From positions 1 through 53,127 of the forward strand of contig JAPSKP010000013.1 of NCBI GenBank assembly GCA_031181585.1: DNA of 53,127 nucleotides, read 5' to 3'. The stretch comes from Lysinibacillus sp. Lineage in GTDB: Bacteria; Bacillota; Bacilli; Bacillales_A; Planococcaceae. Positions within the stretch are counted from its first letter, which is position 1. Every line of letters begins with the position of its first letter. Positions 1 to 8,407 of the stretch are shown one piece after another. Under the pieces are notes generated by a model, which was not told the DNA's origin, made no database searches, and was given only the letters and a program-made list of their open reading frames with translations. The translations under genes and the position numbers were made by a program.

Positions 1-2
1 TT

Positions 3-131
3 GGTGTCGGAGCAAATTTGGTGCCGGGGCTGCACCACCCAAATATGACATTTAATAAAGACGCATTACAAATAGGAGTAGACGTGCTAACGGCTACATT
101 AAAAAACGCAGCAAGAGGAAAAGCAGAATGA
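3..131 (+). CDS. M20-family amidohydrolase/peptidase, C-terminal end only
   Basis: The frame is open from the window edge to a TGA at 129-131 and encodes the last 42 residues of a protein. The stretch containing PGLHHPNMTF followed by a final amphipathic helix looks like the C-terminus of M20D metallopeptidases (hippurate hydrolase, N-acetyl-diaminopimelate deacetylase, aminobenzoyl-glutamate hydrolase group), where a histidine in this region lies close to the dinuclear metal site. The stop overlaps the ATG of the next gene (ATGA), so the two are translationally coupled. Most of the enzyme lies outside the window, so its substrate cannot be judged; an amino-acid amide or short peptide is the family expectation. 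Confidence 0.7.
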   Translation, partial: GVGANLVPGLHHPNMTFNKDALQIGVDVLTATLKNAARGKAE

Positions 132-1243
132 AAATTAAACAAGTAGAAATCTTTGCAATCGATTTACCATTAATTGAACCATTTATTGTAAGCTATGATA
201 CGTACCCTTCTATGCCGTCAATCATTGTAAAAATAACGACAGCATGCGGCCTTGTGGGCTGGGGAGAATCAGTACCTGATGACCATGTAACAGGTGAAAC
301 TTTTGAGGGCACATATGCTGTATTGAAGCATCGGCTTGGACCAAAGCTGATTGGGCAAAACCCGATGGAATTTGAAAAGATTCATGAGCTCATGGACAGC
401 TTGGTGAAAAATGCACCTGCTGCCAAGGCAGCAATTGATATTGCATGCTTTGATGTAACTGGGAAAAAGCTGAATGTACCGGTCTACCAACTTATTGGCG
501 GACGCTATCATGAGAAATTTCCGATTACTCATGTATTGAGTATCGGTGAACCGGAAAAAATGGCTGCCCAGGCAGCAGAAAAAGCAGCAGAAGGCTACCG
601 CTCCTTTAAAATGAAGGTAGGCCGTGATGTAGCTAGCGATGTGGAGCGTATCCAGGCAGTACGTGCCTGTGTCGGTGAAGAAATCGCAATCCGAGTGGAT
701 GTGAATCAGGGATGGAAAAATAGCGGCAATACCCTTCAGGCATTAAGTCAGCTGCAGTCGGCGGGACTTGACTGGCTGGAGCAGCCGGTTATTGCGGATG
801 ATATCGATGCAATGGTCGAAATTAAATCAAAAACAACTGTACCTGTTATGATTGATGAGGGCCTTTGCGGAATGCGTGATATGCGGGAAATTATCGCAAA
901 AAGAGCAGCTGATAAAGTAAATATTAAGCTGATGAAATGTGGAGGAATTTACCGAGCAGTACAACTGGCTGCTATGGCAGAAATGGCAGGAATGGAATGC
1001 CAAATCGGTTCCATGCTGGAATCTTCCATCGGCTCAGCAGCTGGGTTCCATGTAGCTTTTTCGAAAAAAGTCATGACAAGTGTCGAATTGACAGGACCGT
1101 TAAAATTCTCTAAGGATATCGGCAATTTGCGTGAGAGCTATCGTATTCCATTCATTGAACTTGGCACAGGGATAGGGTTAGGTGTAGAAATTGATGAGAC
1201 AGCATTGAGTGAGCTGACACAGTATTCGGATGTGGTATGTTAA
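128..1243 (+). CDS. enolase-superfamily enzyme, putative dipeptide epimerase (L-Ala-D/L-Glu epimerase type)
   Basis: A 371-residue protein of the mandelate racemase/muconate lactonizing family. It has an N-terminal capping domain (about 1-125) and a TIM barrel. All signature residues are visible: the base pair K161 and K163 (KMK), metal ligands D191, E218 (LEQP) and D243 (MIDEG), and the opposite base K267. The numbering closely matches Bacillus YkfB-type L-Ala-D/L-Glu epimerase, which epimerises murein-derived dipeptides in the cytoplasm. It overlaps an M20 amidohydrolase upstream and a GNAT gene downstream, which fits a salvage pathway for cell-wall or dietary peptides. The superfamily assignment is sure. 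The dipeptide substrate is inferred, because o-succinylbenzoate synthase and N-acylamino-acid racemase share the same residues. Confidence 0.8.
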   Translation: MKIKQVEIFAIDLPLIEPFIVSYDTYPSMPSIIVKITTACGLVGWGESVPDDHVTGETFEGTYAVLKHRLGPKLIGQNPMEFEKIHELMDSLVKNAPAAKAAIDIACFDVTGKKLNVPVYQLIGGRYHEKFPITHVLSIGEPEKMAAQAAEKAAEGYRSFKMKVGRDVASDVERIQAVRACVGEEIAIRVDVNQGWKNSGNTLQALSQLQSAGLDWLEQPVIADDIDAMVEIKSKTTVPVMIDEGLCGMRDMREIIAKRAADKVNIKLMKCGGIYRAVQLAAMAEMAGMECQIGSMLESSIGSAAGFHVAFSKKVMTSVELTGPLKFSKDIGNLRESYRIPFIELGTGIGLGVEIDETALSELTQYSDVVC

Positions 1244-1884
1244 TGTTTACTCATCGATTATTGAAGAAACTAGACCTTGAGGCTGTTCAGATGCTCCAGC
1301 AGGATGTGTGCGCGGCGCTTGAAGATCCGGATATCCTGCAGCCGCTGAGTGAAGCAGAACTTGTACATATTCTGCGTGGTAACGGCGTAATACTCGGTGT
1401 TTTTGCAGAGGAACGGCTTGTAGCATTTCGCGCTCTGTTGAAGCCAGAAGCTGACGAGGAAGAGCACCTTGGCCGGGACGTGGGAGCAGTTGATCTTTCA
1501 AAAGTGCTTTATCAGGAAATTTCCAATGTTCATCCCCATTACAGGGGGCATGGTCTGCAAAAGCTGATGGCTGGCTGGATTATGAAAGAAGTAGATATAG
1601 CACATATCGACTGGGTCTGTGCGACAGTCATGCCGTATAACATCGCAAGCTTGAAAGATAAATTTGGGCAAGGAATGTATGTATATGCCCTGAAATTCAA
1701 ATACGGTGGCAAGTTACGCTATGTATTCGGTAAGAATTTACATGTCTCTCGTCAATTTGGTGATGAGCAGGTAGCTGTATCGATGCAGGATACTGAAAGG
1801 CAGCAGCAGCTATTAGCAGAAGGCTTTGTTGGAACAGAGCTGAAACCTGCCGGCGCTGATTGGGCTGTAGTATATAAAAGATAA
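1237..1884 (+). CDS. GNAT-family N-acetyltransferase
   Basis: A 215-residue protein with the GNAT acetyl-CoA loop at residues 98-111 (VHPHYRGHGLQKLM, the R/Q-x-x-G-x-G/A motif) and a following helix and strand with N and S at the usual places (NIASLKDKFG). It would transfer an acetyl group from acetyl-CoA to an amine. The start overlaps the upstream gene; a second in-frame ATG at 1243 forms a TAATG junction and is equally likely, and neither has a strong SD, which suggests coupling to the epimerase gene. It ends just before a strong terminator, so it is the last gene of the operon. The context suggests an amino acid or peptide substrate, but none can be named. Confidence 0.78.
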   Translation: MLMFTHRLLKKLDLEAVQMLQQDVCAALEDPDILQPLSEAELVHILRGNGVILGVFAEERLVAFRALLKPEADEEEHLGRDVGAVDLSKVLYQEISNVHPHYRGHGLQKLMAGWIMKEVDIAHIDWVCATVMPYNIASLKDKFGQGMYVYALKFKYGGKLRYVFGKNLHVSRQFGDEQVAVSMQDTERQQQLLAEGFVGTELKPAGADWAVVYKR

Positions 1885-1890
1885 AAATAG

Positions 1891-1922
1891 AGCGATTCTC
1901 GACTTGAGAGAATCGCTTTTTT
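1891..1922 (+). terminator. rho-independent terminator, likely bidirectional
   Basis: A perfect 10-bp stem (AGCGATTCTC with GAGAATCGCT) around a 7-nt loop is followed by a T run on the plus strand. The reverse strand also has CTATTTTTATC after the stem, so it can also end the converging FhuF-like gene. Confidence 0.9.
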
Positions 1923-1956
1923 GTAAAGAAAAAAGACACTTGAATTTTACTAAATA

Positions 1957-2667
1957 TTATTTGACCGGACAGAAACCGCATGCCATAAGGCCGGGAACAT
2001 CTTTTGAAAAACAGCAGCTTTTCCGTACAGGGACATTGATGAGCTGTGAAGGGTTCAACCCACCTGTATATGACTTGAACAAGGACTTCTGTGAGAAAGT
2101 ACTCCACACTTTTTCACTTTCTAAGATTTCCAGGTCTTCGAAAGCTCGATCTGCAAGTGCGGGATTTTCAAGCAATGTATGATAATGCCACAACATATAG
2201 CCAAAAATATTTTCCCACAGTGTTAAGGGAGAAATCGTTGTTGTTTTTCTTAATTGCTGAATGATTTCATAGCATTGCTTATAAAGAATATTTGTAATAA
2301 CACGCTCTCGTTCGTCATCTTCTACATAGCGAAAATCGGTTGCCGTAATGAAAGTGCCTAGTGTGCGCATGCCATATTCCTCTACTACTGCAAAACGAAT
2401 ATCCTTAAAATTACCATCCCATACTTCGTCATAAGCGGCCAGCATATAAAATTGCATGGCTACAAACATTCCATAACGACGTCCAAAATGAGAGACGGCA
2501 GCTGCTTCTGTCGCAGCGCCTGTAACCCCCATTAATAGATTACGGAAATCTGTCAGATAAAAATCCTTTTGTATATTTGCCAGCGTGAAGAGGGGTCTTG
2601 ACGGCTCTTCTGTATAAATACTGTATGAATTTAATTGGCGTATTTGATCATAGGAAAGTGCAGGCAT
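1957..2667 (-). CDS. FhuF-like 2Fe-2S protein (possible ferric-siderophore reductase)
   Basis: A 236-residue protein. Its C-terminus carries Cys-Cys, ten residues, Cys, two residues, Cys (C218, C219, C230, C233). This is the unusual 2Fe-2S ligand spacing of E. coli FhuF, which reduces ferric siderophores in the cytoplasm to release iron. The rest of the protein is soluble and helical, with no membrane span. The ATG at 2667 is preferred over the GTG at 2676 because the SD AAAGGTG overlaps the GTG. No Fur box is visible in its own promoter region, although one occurs about 600 bp away. The cluster motif is clear; the substrate is inferred from the family. Confidence 0.7.
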   Translation of the reverse strand: MPALSYDQIRQLNSYSIYTEEPSRPLFTLANIQKDFYLTDFRNLLMGVTGAATEAAAVSHFGRRYGMFVAMQFYMLAAYDEVWDGNFKDIRFAVVEEYGMRTLGTFITATDFRYVEDDERERVITNILYKQCYEIIQQLRKTTTISPLTLWENIFGYMLWHYHTLLENPALADRAFEDLEILESEKVWSTFSQKSLFKSYTGGLNPSQLINVPVRKSCCFSKDVPGLMACGFCPVK

Positions 2668-2776
2668 AATGATCACCTTTCAAAAATAGTTATATGTATA
2701 GTGTAACATTTCCTGCTATACAAAACGTAGTAAATGAATTAAAATGTATAAAACATATAAGGAAGGTTGGTTTTGA

Positions 2777-3220
2777 ATGCCACAATTAACTGTCTCCATT
2801 CCAAGACCTTTAGTCAGGACAAATCAGTGGGTAATTTTTTTATCTGTTGTCCTGACGTGGGTAACAGGACTATATGGAATTTTACTAATCCCGTTTATCG
2901 CTAACCTGCTTGGTTTCTTAATTGGCTTCAATCCTATTATGCGGGCAGCAAAGTTTTTCTTGAAAAAGGACAAGAAAGACTATGTTCCGGAGGATGCACA
3001 GCAGCAACGCTTTAATTCCATTATTGCTACAACTTTTTTAGGCGGAGGCTTTATAGGATTTGCTGCTGGTTTTTCTGTAGTCGGTTATGTATTCACCGTT
3101 ATGGTGGCTGTTGCTTCATTTGTAGCTATTTTAGGCTTTTGTGTGGGATGCTTCATCCATTTTCAATGGAATCAACATATATACAGAAGAAAACAAAAAC
3201 GCTTACTAAAAGAAAATTAA
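2777..3220 (+). CDS. DUF4395-like integral membrane protein
   Basis: A 147-residue protein with about four hydrophobic segments (about 15-50 as two spans, then about 83-103 and 106-128) and a very basic tail (RRKQKRLLKEN). The layout and the motif around GFNPIMRAAK fit the DUF4395 family, whose function is unknown and which is often found beside thioredoxin- or rhodanese-like genes. No such partner is present here; it sits divergently from the FhuF-like gene. The SD (AAGGAAGG) is 9-15 nt upstream of the ATG. Confidence 0.65.
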   Translation: MPQLTVSIPRPLVRTNQWVIFLSVVLTWVTGLYGILLIPFIANLLGFLIGFNPIMRAAKFFLKKDKKDYVPEDAQQQRFNSIIATTFLGGGFIGFAAGFSVVGYVFTVMVAVASFVAILGFCVGCFIHFQWNQHIYRRKQKRLLKEN

Positions 3221-3240
3221 AAAAATTATCAGAAAATGTA

Positions 3241-3280
3241 TTGACGAAACAATTGATAACGATTATCATTATCATATAAA
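3241..3280 (+). promoter_or_regulatory. Fur-repressed promoter (Fur box 3254-3268)
   Basis: TGATAAC-G-ATTATCA at 3254-3268 matches the Bacillus 7-1-7 Fur consensus at 14 of 15 positions. It continues into a second overlapping half (ATTATCATTATCA). Two sigma-A promoters fit under it: TTGATA (3253-3258), 16 nt, TATAAA (3275-3280); and TTGACG (3241-3246), 17 nt, TATCAT (3264-3269). Bound Fur would block both. The start of transcription would be near 3287. No credible protein gene follows on this strand. Confidence 0.8.
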
Positions 3281-3286
3281 GAGTAT

Positions 3287-3505
3287 CACTTGCAAAACAG
3301 TGCGAGTGTACTTGAACTTTAGCTGCTTTTCTCCAGGAGTGTGCTAGTTCATGAAAATGTTCTAAACCCCCCTCATTTTAGAACATTCACACCTTATGGC
3401 AGTTGCCATGATGATTTGTTTTCACCCTTTATTTTTAAGTTTCTCTTATAGAAGAGAAAACCATTTACGCCAAAATCTTTCGATAAGATTTTGGCGCTTT
3501 TTGTT
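3287..3505 (+). ncRNA. candidate Fur-controlled small RNA with a C-rich loop
   Basis: From the predicted start to a strong terminator there are about 215 nt with no convincing ORF and several hairpins. These are CACTTGC/GCGAGTG (3287-3308); an 11-bp perfect stem 3356-3366/3377-3387 whose 10-nt loop is CCCCCCTCAT; ATGGCA/TGCCAT (3396-3409); TTTCTCTT/AAGAGAAA (about 3440-3459); and the terminator. A single-stranded C-rich loop that can pair with G-rich Shine-Dalgarno sequences, under Fur control, is the design of the iron-sparing sRNA FsrA of Bacillus subtilis. Homology to FsrA itself is not claimed. A tiny ATG-AAA-ATG-TTC-stop at 3351 and a 64-codon ORF from 3396 that runs through the terminator are considered unlikely to be the product. 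Confidence 0.45.
3468..3505 (+). terminator. rho-independent terminator
   Basis: A perfect 12-bp stem (CGCCAAAATCTT with AAGATTTTGGCG) with a 5-nt loop is followed by CTTTTTTG. It faces the plus strand, where the only thing to terminate is the Fur-controlled transcript. The reverse strand has a poorer T run. Confidence 0.88.
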
Positions 3506-3507
3506 CT

Positions 3508-4470
3508 TTATGAAGATTCGATGTCTTCGAGATGTATTCTTTTTGCTACAAGCATCGTATGATAGCTATGCATCACCATCCCTACAATGATTACTCCTAC
3601 ACCAGCTAGTGCAATGGATGATGGCAGTACGATCCCAAGCAGAAGCATTTCACCAGCCATGACAAATAGTACTTCTGTCGACTGGGTTGCTTCAACAGCA
3701 GCGAGCTTTCCTTGATCGGTACGAGCACGATCTGTGGCAATAAAAAATAATGTTGTAGCAATGACCCCTGAACTTACAGCCACTAGCAGGCACTGGAATA
3801 CTTGCGAGCCTGTCGGTAACCCGACTGTTAGAAGGGCCCAGATTGCCATGATAATCCAGGCAGGCATAGAAGCAATTGTCATACCTAGCACACGCTGGAA
3901 TGTGTCAAGACGTCCATTACATACTTCCATCATTTTTCTGTTACCAAGAGGGTAGGCAAATGCTGCTACTATGACCGGCAATACCCCTAAAAGAATAGTT
4001 TGTAGAGAGGCTGTATTTGCCTGTGGAATTTGTATAAGCAGTATACCAATTAATATAACAGCAGAAATAGCTAAAGAAATAAGTGGGATTTTATGCCGCA
4101 CTCCTGTACTTGTCAGGAATAGGGGAGCAAGCAGAACACCTGCTATGATCGTAAATTGCCATGTCCCTGAAACGAGCCAGCCTGGACCAAATGCAGCAGC
4201 AAATGTAAGAGGGGCATAGAACAGGACAAAGCCTACAAAGCTCCAGCTGAGCCAAGGAACTGGTGCCTGCCTTACTTCCTCAGTCAAAGGCTTGAATCCT
4301 CCGCGCATCCAAACAATAGCAACTAAAAACGGCAGCATAAAAAAGTAGCGCAGTGAGGCACTCCAAAGCCAGCTTCCTCCCTCAAGTTCCATAGAATGAT
4401 TAAAGATAAAGGTAAAGCCAAAAAAGAATGCGGCAAGTATACCGATTGCGATTTCTTTCACTTGTTGCAC
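3508..4470 (-). CDS. EmrE-type multidrug resistance efflux transporter (DMT superfamily)
   Basis: A 320-residue protein made almost wholly of about ten hydrophobic helices. It fits the multidrug resistance efflux transporter family within the drug/metabolite transporter superfamily (conserved AAFFFGFTFIFNHSMELEGG start and a GWLVSGTWQFT segment). It should export small molecules across the cytoplasmic membrane; the substrate is unknown. It is monocistronic, downstream of pepT in the same direction but separated from it by a terminator. Confidence 0.78.
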   Translation of the reverse strand: MQQVKEIAIGILAAFFFGFTFIFNHSMELEGGSWLWSASLRYFFMLPFLVAIVWMRGGFKPLTEEVRQAPVPWLSWSFVGFVLFYAPLTFAAAFGPGWLVSGTWQFTIIAGVLLAPLFLTSTGVRHKIPLISLAISAVILIGILLIQIPQANTASLQTILLGVLPVIVAAFAYPLGNRKMMEVCNGRLDTFQRVLGMTIASMPAWIIMAIWALLTVGLPTGSQVFQCLLVAVSSGVIATTLFFIATDRARTDQGKLAAVEATQSTEVLFVMAGEMLLLGIVLPSSIALAGVGVIIVGMVMHSYHTMLVAKRIHLEDIESS

Positions 4471-4502
4471 CTTCCCTCTGAAAATTCAGTCAAATTGATA
4501 GA

Positions 4503-4534
4503 ATATAAAAGCGAAGTGTCAAAACACTTCGCTT
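4503..4534 (-). terminator. rho-independent terminator of pepT
   Basis: A perfect 11-bp stem (AAGCGAAGTGT with ACACTTCGCTT) and 4-nt loop. Read on the minus strand it is followed by TTTTATATTC, placing it directly after the pepT stop. Confidence 0.8.
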
Positions 4535-4571
4535 AAACACGTATTATAAACTTTTCATTGAAAATTTCAAC

Positions 4572-5795
4572 CTATTTTTGTTCAAATAGTTTGACAATTT
4601 CCAAAATTACTTCTGCAGCCTTTTCCATTGTTTCGCCCGACACATATTCGAACTTTCCATGCATATTTTCTCCACCTGCAAAAATATTCGGTGTTGGCAA
4701 TCCCATGAAGGAAAGCTGGGAGCCGTCTGTACCTCCGCGAATAGGTTCAACTATTGGGGTGATGCCAAGTTTATGCATTGCCTCTTTAGCGATATCTACA
4801 ATTTCCATAACAGGTTCAATTTTTTCACCCATATTATAATATTGGTCTTCAATTTCAACCTTGATTGCCTGCTCGCCATACGCCGCTTTAATTTGTTTTT
4901 CAGCTTCTAGCATATGTGCTTTTTTCGCTTCGAATTTTTCGCGGTCATGATCACGGATGATATAGGATAATTCAGCTTTTTCAATACGGCCATTGAAGCT
5001 CATCAAGTGAATGAAACCTTCGTATCCCTCTGTTTTCTCAGGTACTGCATCCTGCGGCATCAGGCTCTGGAATTTAACCGCCATCGTTGTAGCATTTACC
5101 ATTTTATCTTTTGCAGAGCCCGGGTGCACGCTAGTGCCATAAGTCGTTACTTTTACACCAGCAGCATTGAAGCTTTCGAATTGAAGTTCACCTAGCGGCC
5201 CGCCGTCCATTGTATAAGCATAGTCAGCATTAAATGCCTCTACGTCAAATTTATGAGGTCCACGCCCGATTTCTTCATCTGGCGTAAAGGCAACGCGAAT
5301 TTTACCATGTTTGATTTCTGGATGTTGAACTAAATATTCCATTGCTGTCATGATTTCAGCGATACCCGCCTTATCATCAGCTCCAAGTAAAGTTGTTCCA
5401 TCTGTTGTAATTAAAGTTTGTCCCGCATAGTTCTTTAAATTTGGAAAATATTCTACTGACATTGTCAGCTCTTCATTTAGCTGTATGTCTTTGCCATCGT
5501 AATTATCGATACGCTGCGGATTAACATTTGTCCCGGTAAAATCAGAAGTCGTATCAACATGGGCTAAGAAACCAAGTGTCGGTACAGGTTTATCTGTATT
5601 AGCAGGAAGTGTCGCAAATAGATAGCCGTTTTCATCCAATGTGATTTCTGTCAGGCCAATATCAGCCAGCTCTTCTTTTAGCACATGAAGCAAGTCAAAC
5701 TGCTTTTGTGTAGAAGGTGTTGTAGTACTGCCTGCATCTGATTGTGTATCAATTTTAGCGTAGCGAATTAAACGTTCAATACATTTTTCTTTCAT
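4572..5795 (-). CDS. pepT: peptidase T (tripeptide aminopeptidase)
   Basis: A 407-residue M20B metallopeptidase, the usual PepT length. The dizinc-site residues are in place: H79 and D81 (LAHVDT), D140 (GADDKAG), the general base and ligand E174-E175 (PDEEIG), D197 (TMDGG) and a late histidine (NMHGKFE). It removes the N-terminal residue from tripeptides in the cytoplasm. The SD AAGGAGG is correctly placed before the ATG. It begins only 27 bp after the stop of the lysoplasmalogenase gene, so the two are probably one transcript ending at the terminator at 4503-4534. Confidence 0.95.
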   Translation of the reverse strand: MKEKCIERLIRYAKIDTQSDAGSTTTPSTQKQFDLLHVLKEELADIGLTEITLDENGYLFATLPANTDKPVPTLGFLAHVDTTSDFTGTNVNPQRIDNYDGKDIQLNEELTMSVEYFPNLKNYAGQTLITTDGTTLLGADDKAGIAEIMTAMEYLVQHPEIKHGKIRVAFTPDEEIGRGPHKFDVEAFNADYAYTMDGGPLGELQFESFNAAGVKVTTYGTSVHPGSAKDKMVNATTMAVKFQSLMPQDAVPEKTEGYEGFIHLMSFNGRIEKAELSYIIRDHDREKFEAKKAHMLEAEKQIKAAYGEQAIKVEIEDQYYNMGEKIEPVMEIVDIAKEAMHKLGITPIVEPIRGGTDGSQLSFMGLPTPNIFAGGENMHGKFEYVSGETMEKAAEVILEIVKLFEQK

Positions 5796-5822
5796 GAATT
5801 GTACCTCCTTGAAATGGTATAT

Positions 5823-6464
5823 TTAGTGTACCACTTTATTTCGCTTTTCGGAATATTGTGTAACACTTAGGGCTATGAAAATTTGTGCCCCATAGTAGGT
5901 GAACATAATCAACTCATGATCATAGGGAACGTCCATTATAAATTTATTGATCGCCAGGATACTATCGGATGCAATAAAAGAAAGAGCGCCAATTTTGGCA
6001 AATAAGGCTCCTGTCTTAAATGACATCCAGCCCATCGTTAAAATGACACTAATATAGGCAAATACAGCAATCGCTAGAACGGTCTCGCCTTGGCTGAACA
6101 GCGTACTGCACATCCAAATCGCCATTGAAGCCCCGTAAAAAAGCAGAACTATCTTTATACCGGTTGGCACGCGCTCTTTCCCCTCTGAAAAGGCAGCAAT
6201 ATAAAAAATATGGCCGATCAAAAAGCTCGTTAACCCAATAATGAACCATTGAAGCGTATAGTCACCAATCGCGCAAAATAGGAGGCCCACACATACAAGT
6301 GCATAGTATCTTGCTGTACGAACACGAATCAAGAAGGCAAAAAGAATGATTAGTACCATGGGAATGAGTTTGAAAACCATTTTTGTCTCTGATGGAATGG
6401 TATCAAACAAAAATACATAATAAAGCCCAAAAATAACAGCGATAATCAGTAAAATAGCGCGCAT
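5823..6464 (-). CDS. YhhN-family lysoplasmalogenase-like membrane protein
   Basis: A 213-residue protein with about eight hydrophobic helices and the family's polar motifs (CAIGDYTLQW, FLIGHIFYI, FIASDSILAINKF). Eukaryotic relatives (TMEM86) hydrolyse the vinyl-ether bond of lysoplasmalogen; the role of bacterial YhhN proteins is largely unestablished. The ATG at 6464 is chosen over the upstream one at 6500 because TAAGGAGG lies 6 nt before it. It is followed closely by pepT on the same strand. Confidence 0.78.
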   Translation of the reverse strand: MRAILLIIAVIFGLYYVFLFDTIPSETKMVFKLIPMVLIILFAFLIRVRTARYYALVCVGLLFCAIGDYTLQWFIIGLTSFLIGHIFYIAAFSEGKERVPTGIKIVLLFYGASMAIWMCSTLFSQGETVLAIAVFAYISVILTMGWMSFKTGALFAKIGALSFIASDSILAINKFIMDVPYDHELIMFTYYGAQIFIALSVTQYSEKRNKVVH

Positions 6465-6567
6465 GAACAGCCTCCTTATGAAGAATGAGATAATAGTCAT
6501 TAATTATAAATATGAAACTTTTTAACTGTTTAGTCCGTATAAAAGGTAACTAGAAAGGATGATTCGA

Positions 6568-8256
6568 ATGAGTCAATTATTCATTATTTCAGCTATCGCG
6601 TCAGTAATTATCACTATTTTACTCGTACCGGTGACAAAAAAGTTTCCGAAAGTAGAGCTGACATCAAAGCAGCATGGGATAATAGCGGTTTCTGTTTTAA
6701 TTGTTAGTTTTATTTCGACGTTTTTCATTGTTTATGTATCAAAAATTGATCTCCAATGGACAATTTTTCTTTATGTCTTACCCGTAATTGCTCTTGCTGG
6801 AGCCATTTTTTCAGCAGGTCTGGAAAGAAAAGTGAAGTCTGCGGCGGTATTAGCAAGTATCCTTGCTGTAGCTTACTTGCTAAGTGCGCCGCTGTTTAAT
6901 GCAGAGGAAAAATACGAATCAGCAAAAATGGCTGAGGATGTAGAGATCCAGGCATTTGATGAGACACAGACACCGGCAAGTGTACCACCCAAATATGTGA
7001 AAAATAAAATGAAAAAGGCTTTTGGGCAAGTACCAAATACTAGCTTTTACGAATTAGGGAATTTACAGATCCAGAAGGTGAACGGTGAGTATGTATATAT
7101 AGCACCGGTTGAATTTTCAGGGCTGTTCAAATGGTTTAATGGGAAAACAACACCAGGTTACTTCATGATGAGTGCCACAGATGCAAATGAAAATCCGAAA
7201 TTTGTTCAACAAGAAATGGCCTACGTGCCGTCCGCCTTTTTGAACAAAAATCTGGAACGTCATATGCGTTTGCAGTATCCGACACTGATTTTCTATGGGG
7301 CACCACAGCTTGAAGTGGATGATGATGGTAAGCCTTATTACATTCGCTCATATGGAGAGTTCATTTCTGCACGTAGTGGATTTGATGTAAAAGGGGTTAT
7401 TTTAGTAGATGCAGCTACTGGTAAATCAGAAAAAATTGCATTAGCGGATGTTCCTGATTTCATCGATGGCGCAGTGTCCCCTGAAACAGTAAGTCTGCAA
7501 AACAGCTACTACGGTAACTATGTACATGGTTTCTGGAACAGTGTATTTGGTAAGAAAGATGTTAAGCTGCCGTCGGACGAGGGAACGGAGGCCAATGTGT
7601 CACCGATTTTTACAGAAGATGGGCAAATGTACTACTTCACTGATTTTACTAGCCCAAAAGAGGGCGTAGACTCGATGCTTGGCTATTCATTAACAAATGG
7701 ACGGACGGGCGAAGCAACATACTATACTGGAAATCTGGAAGAATCCTATATGGATTCGCAAGGAGCACTAGAAATTATTGAAAAGAAATTTATTGAGAAG
7801 AAGTGGGAGGGCGAAATGCCAATCCTATATAACTTCTATGGAGAAGCTAGCTGGCTGACAGCTGTACTCGATTCAAATGGCTTCCTGCAGAACTATTTCA
7901 TTGTCTCAGCAGCCAATCCTGAAATCTCTGCTTATGCCTCTACGCCGAACGAGGCGCTGAAATTATATAAAACAGCGTTATCCCGAGGAGGAAGTACGGT
8001 TGAAGGTTCCTCAGATGCAGAGGAAGCACGCATCACAGGCGAAGTAATCCGTGTATATAAGGAGCGGGCTGGAGATTTTACCATGGTATCATTCCTGTTA
8101 GCGACAGGGGAAAACTTTATTGTTAGCACGGAAACAGTGCCGCTAGCCATTTATATGGAAGCAGGGGATGCAGTGAGCGTAACCTATTTAGCAACAGGCG
8201 AGCAGTTCCTGCCGGTTAAGGATGTAACGATTACAGAATTACCAGTCCAGGAATAG
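6568..8256 (+). CDS. large membrane-anchored protein of unknown function
   Basis: I do not recognise a named family. The 562-residue product has three to four hydrophobic helices in the first about 110 residues, then an about 440-residue soluble region rich in beta-type segments, aromatics and acidic residues. That region probably faces outward. A repeated pattern of short sentences such as IQKVNGEYVYIAPVEFSG and a final small beta domain (ITGEVIRVYKERAGDFTMV) suggests several folded modules, with a C-terminal OB- or barrel-like piece. The ATG at 6568 is preferred to 6559, since the SD AAAGGA directly abuts the earlier one. It has its own terminator and no obvious operon partner. Confidence 0.7.
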   Translation: MSQLFIISAIASVIITILLVPVTKKFPKVELTSKQHGIIAVSVLIVSFISTFFIVYVSKIDLQWTIFLYVLPVIALAGAIFSAGLERKVKSAAVLASILAVAYLLSAPLFNAEEKYESAKMAEDVEIQAFDETQTPASVPPKYVKNKMKKAFGQVPNTSFYELGNLQIQKVNGEYVYIAPVEFSGLFKWFNGKTTPGYFMMSATDANENPKFVQQEMAYVPSAFLNKNLERHMRLQYPTLIFYGAPQLEVDDDGKPYYIRSYGEFISARSGFDVKGVILVDAATGKSEKIALADVPDFIDGAVSPETVSLQNSYYGNYVHGFWNSVFGKKDVKLPSDEGTEANVSPIFTEDGQMYYFTDFTSPKEGVDSMLGYSLTNGRTGEATYYTGNLEESYMDSQGALEIIEKKFIEKKWEGEMPILYNFYGEASWLTAVLDSNGFLQNYFIVSAANPEISAYASTPNEALKLYKTALSRGGSTVEGSSDAEEARITGEVIRVYKERAGDFTMVSFLLATGENFIVSTETVPLAIYMEAGDAVSVTYLATGEQFLPVKDVTITELPVQE

Positions 8257-8266
8257 AGGAAAACTA

Positions 8267-8304
8267 CCTCGAAAGTAAGTGATCTACTTGCTTTCGGGGT
8301 TTTT
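8267..8304 (+). terminator. rho-independent terminator
   Basis: CCTCGAAAG (8267-8275) pairs with CTTTCGGGG (8291-8299), with an inner AAGT/ACTT extension, followed by TTTTTC. It closes the transcript of the large membrane protein. Confidence 0.85.
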
Positions 8305-8407
8305 CTATGCTGAAAATAATAGGACAGGAGAAAATATCAGGGGTGGCTTACTTAAGGCAATTTTTTATATCGAGCAGCGTAGACAGCTTGTTTTGAGTAT
8401 TGAGATA

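Noticed and set aside
1697..2107. 136-codon minus-strand ORF overlapping the GNAT gene and the terminator
   Set aside because: It runs antisense through a clear terminator and over two better-supported genes; no SD or family features.
3396..3590. 64-codon ORF on the plus strand after the Fur-controlled promoter
   Set aside because: It has no SD, runs through the strong terminator at 3468-3505 and overlaps the 3' end of the EmrE-type gene; the composition looks non-coding.
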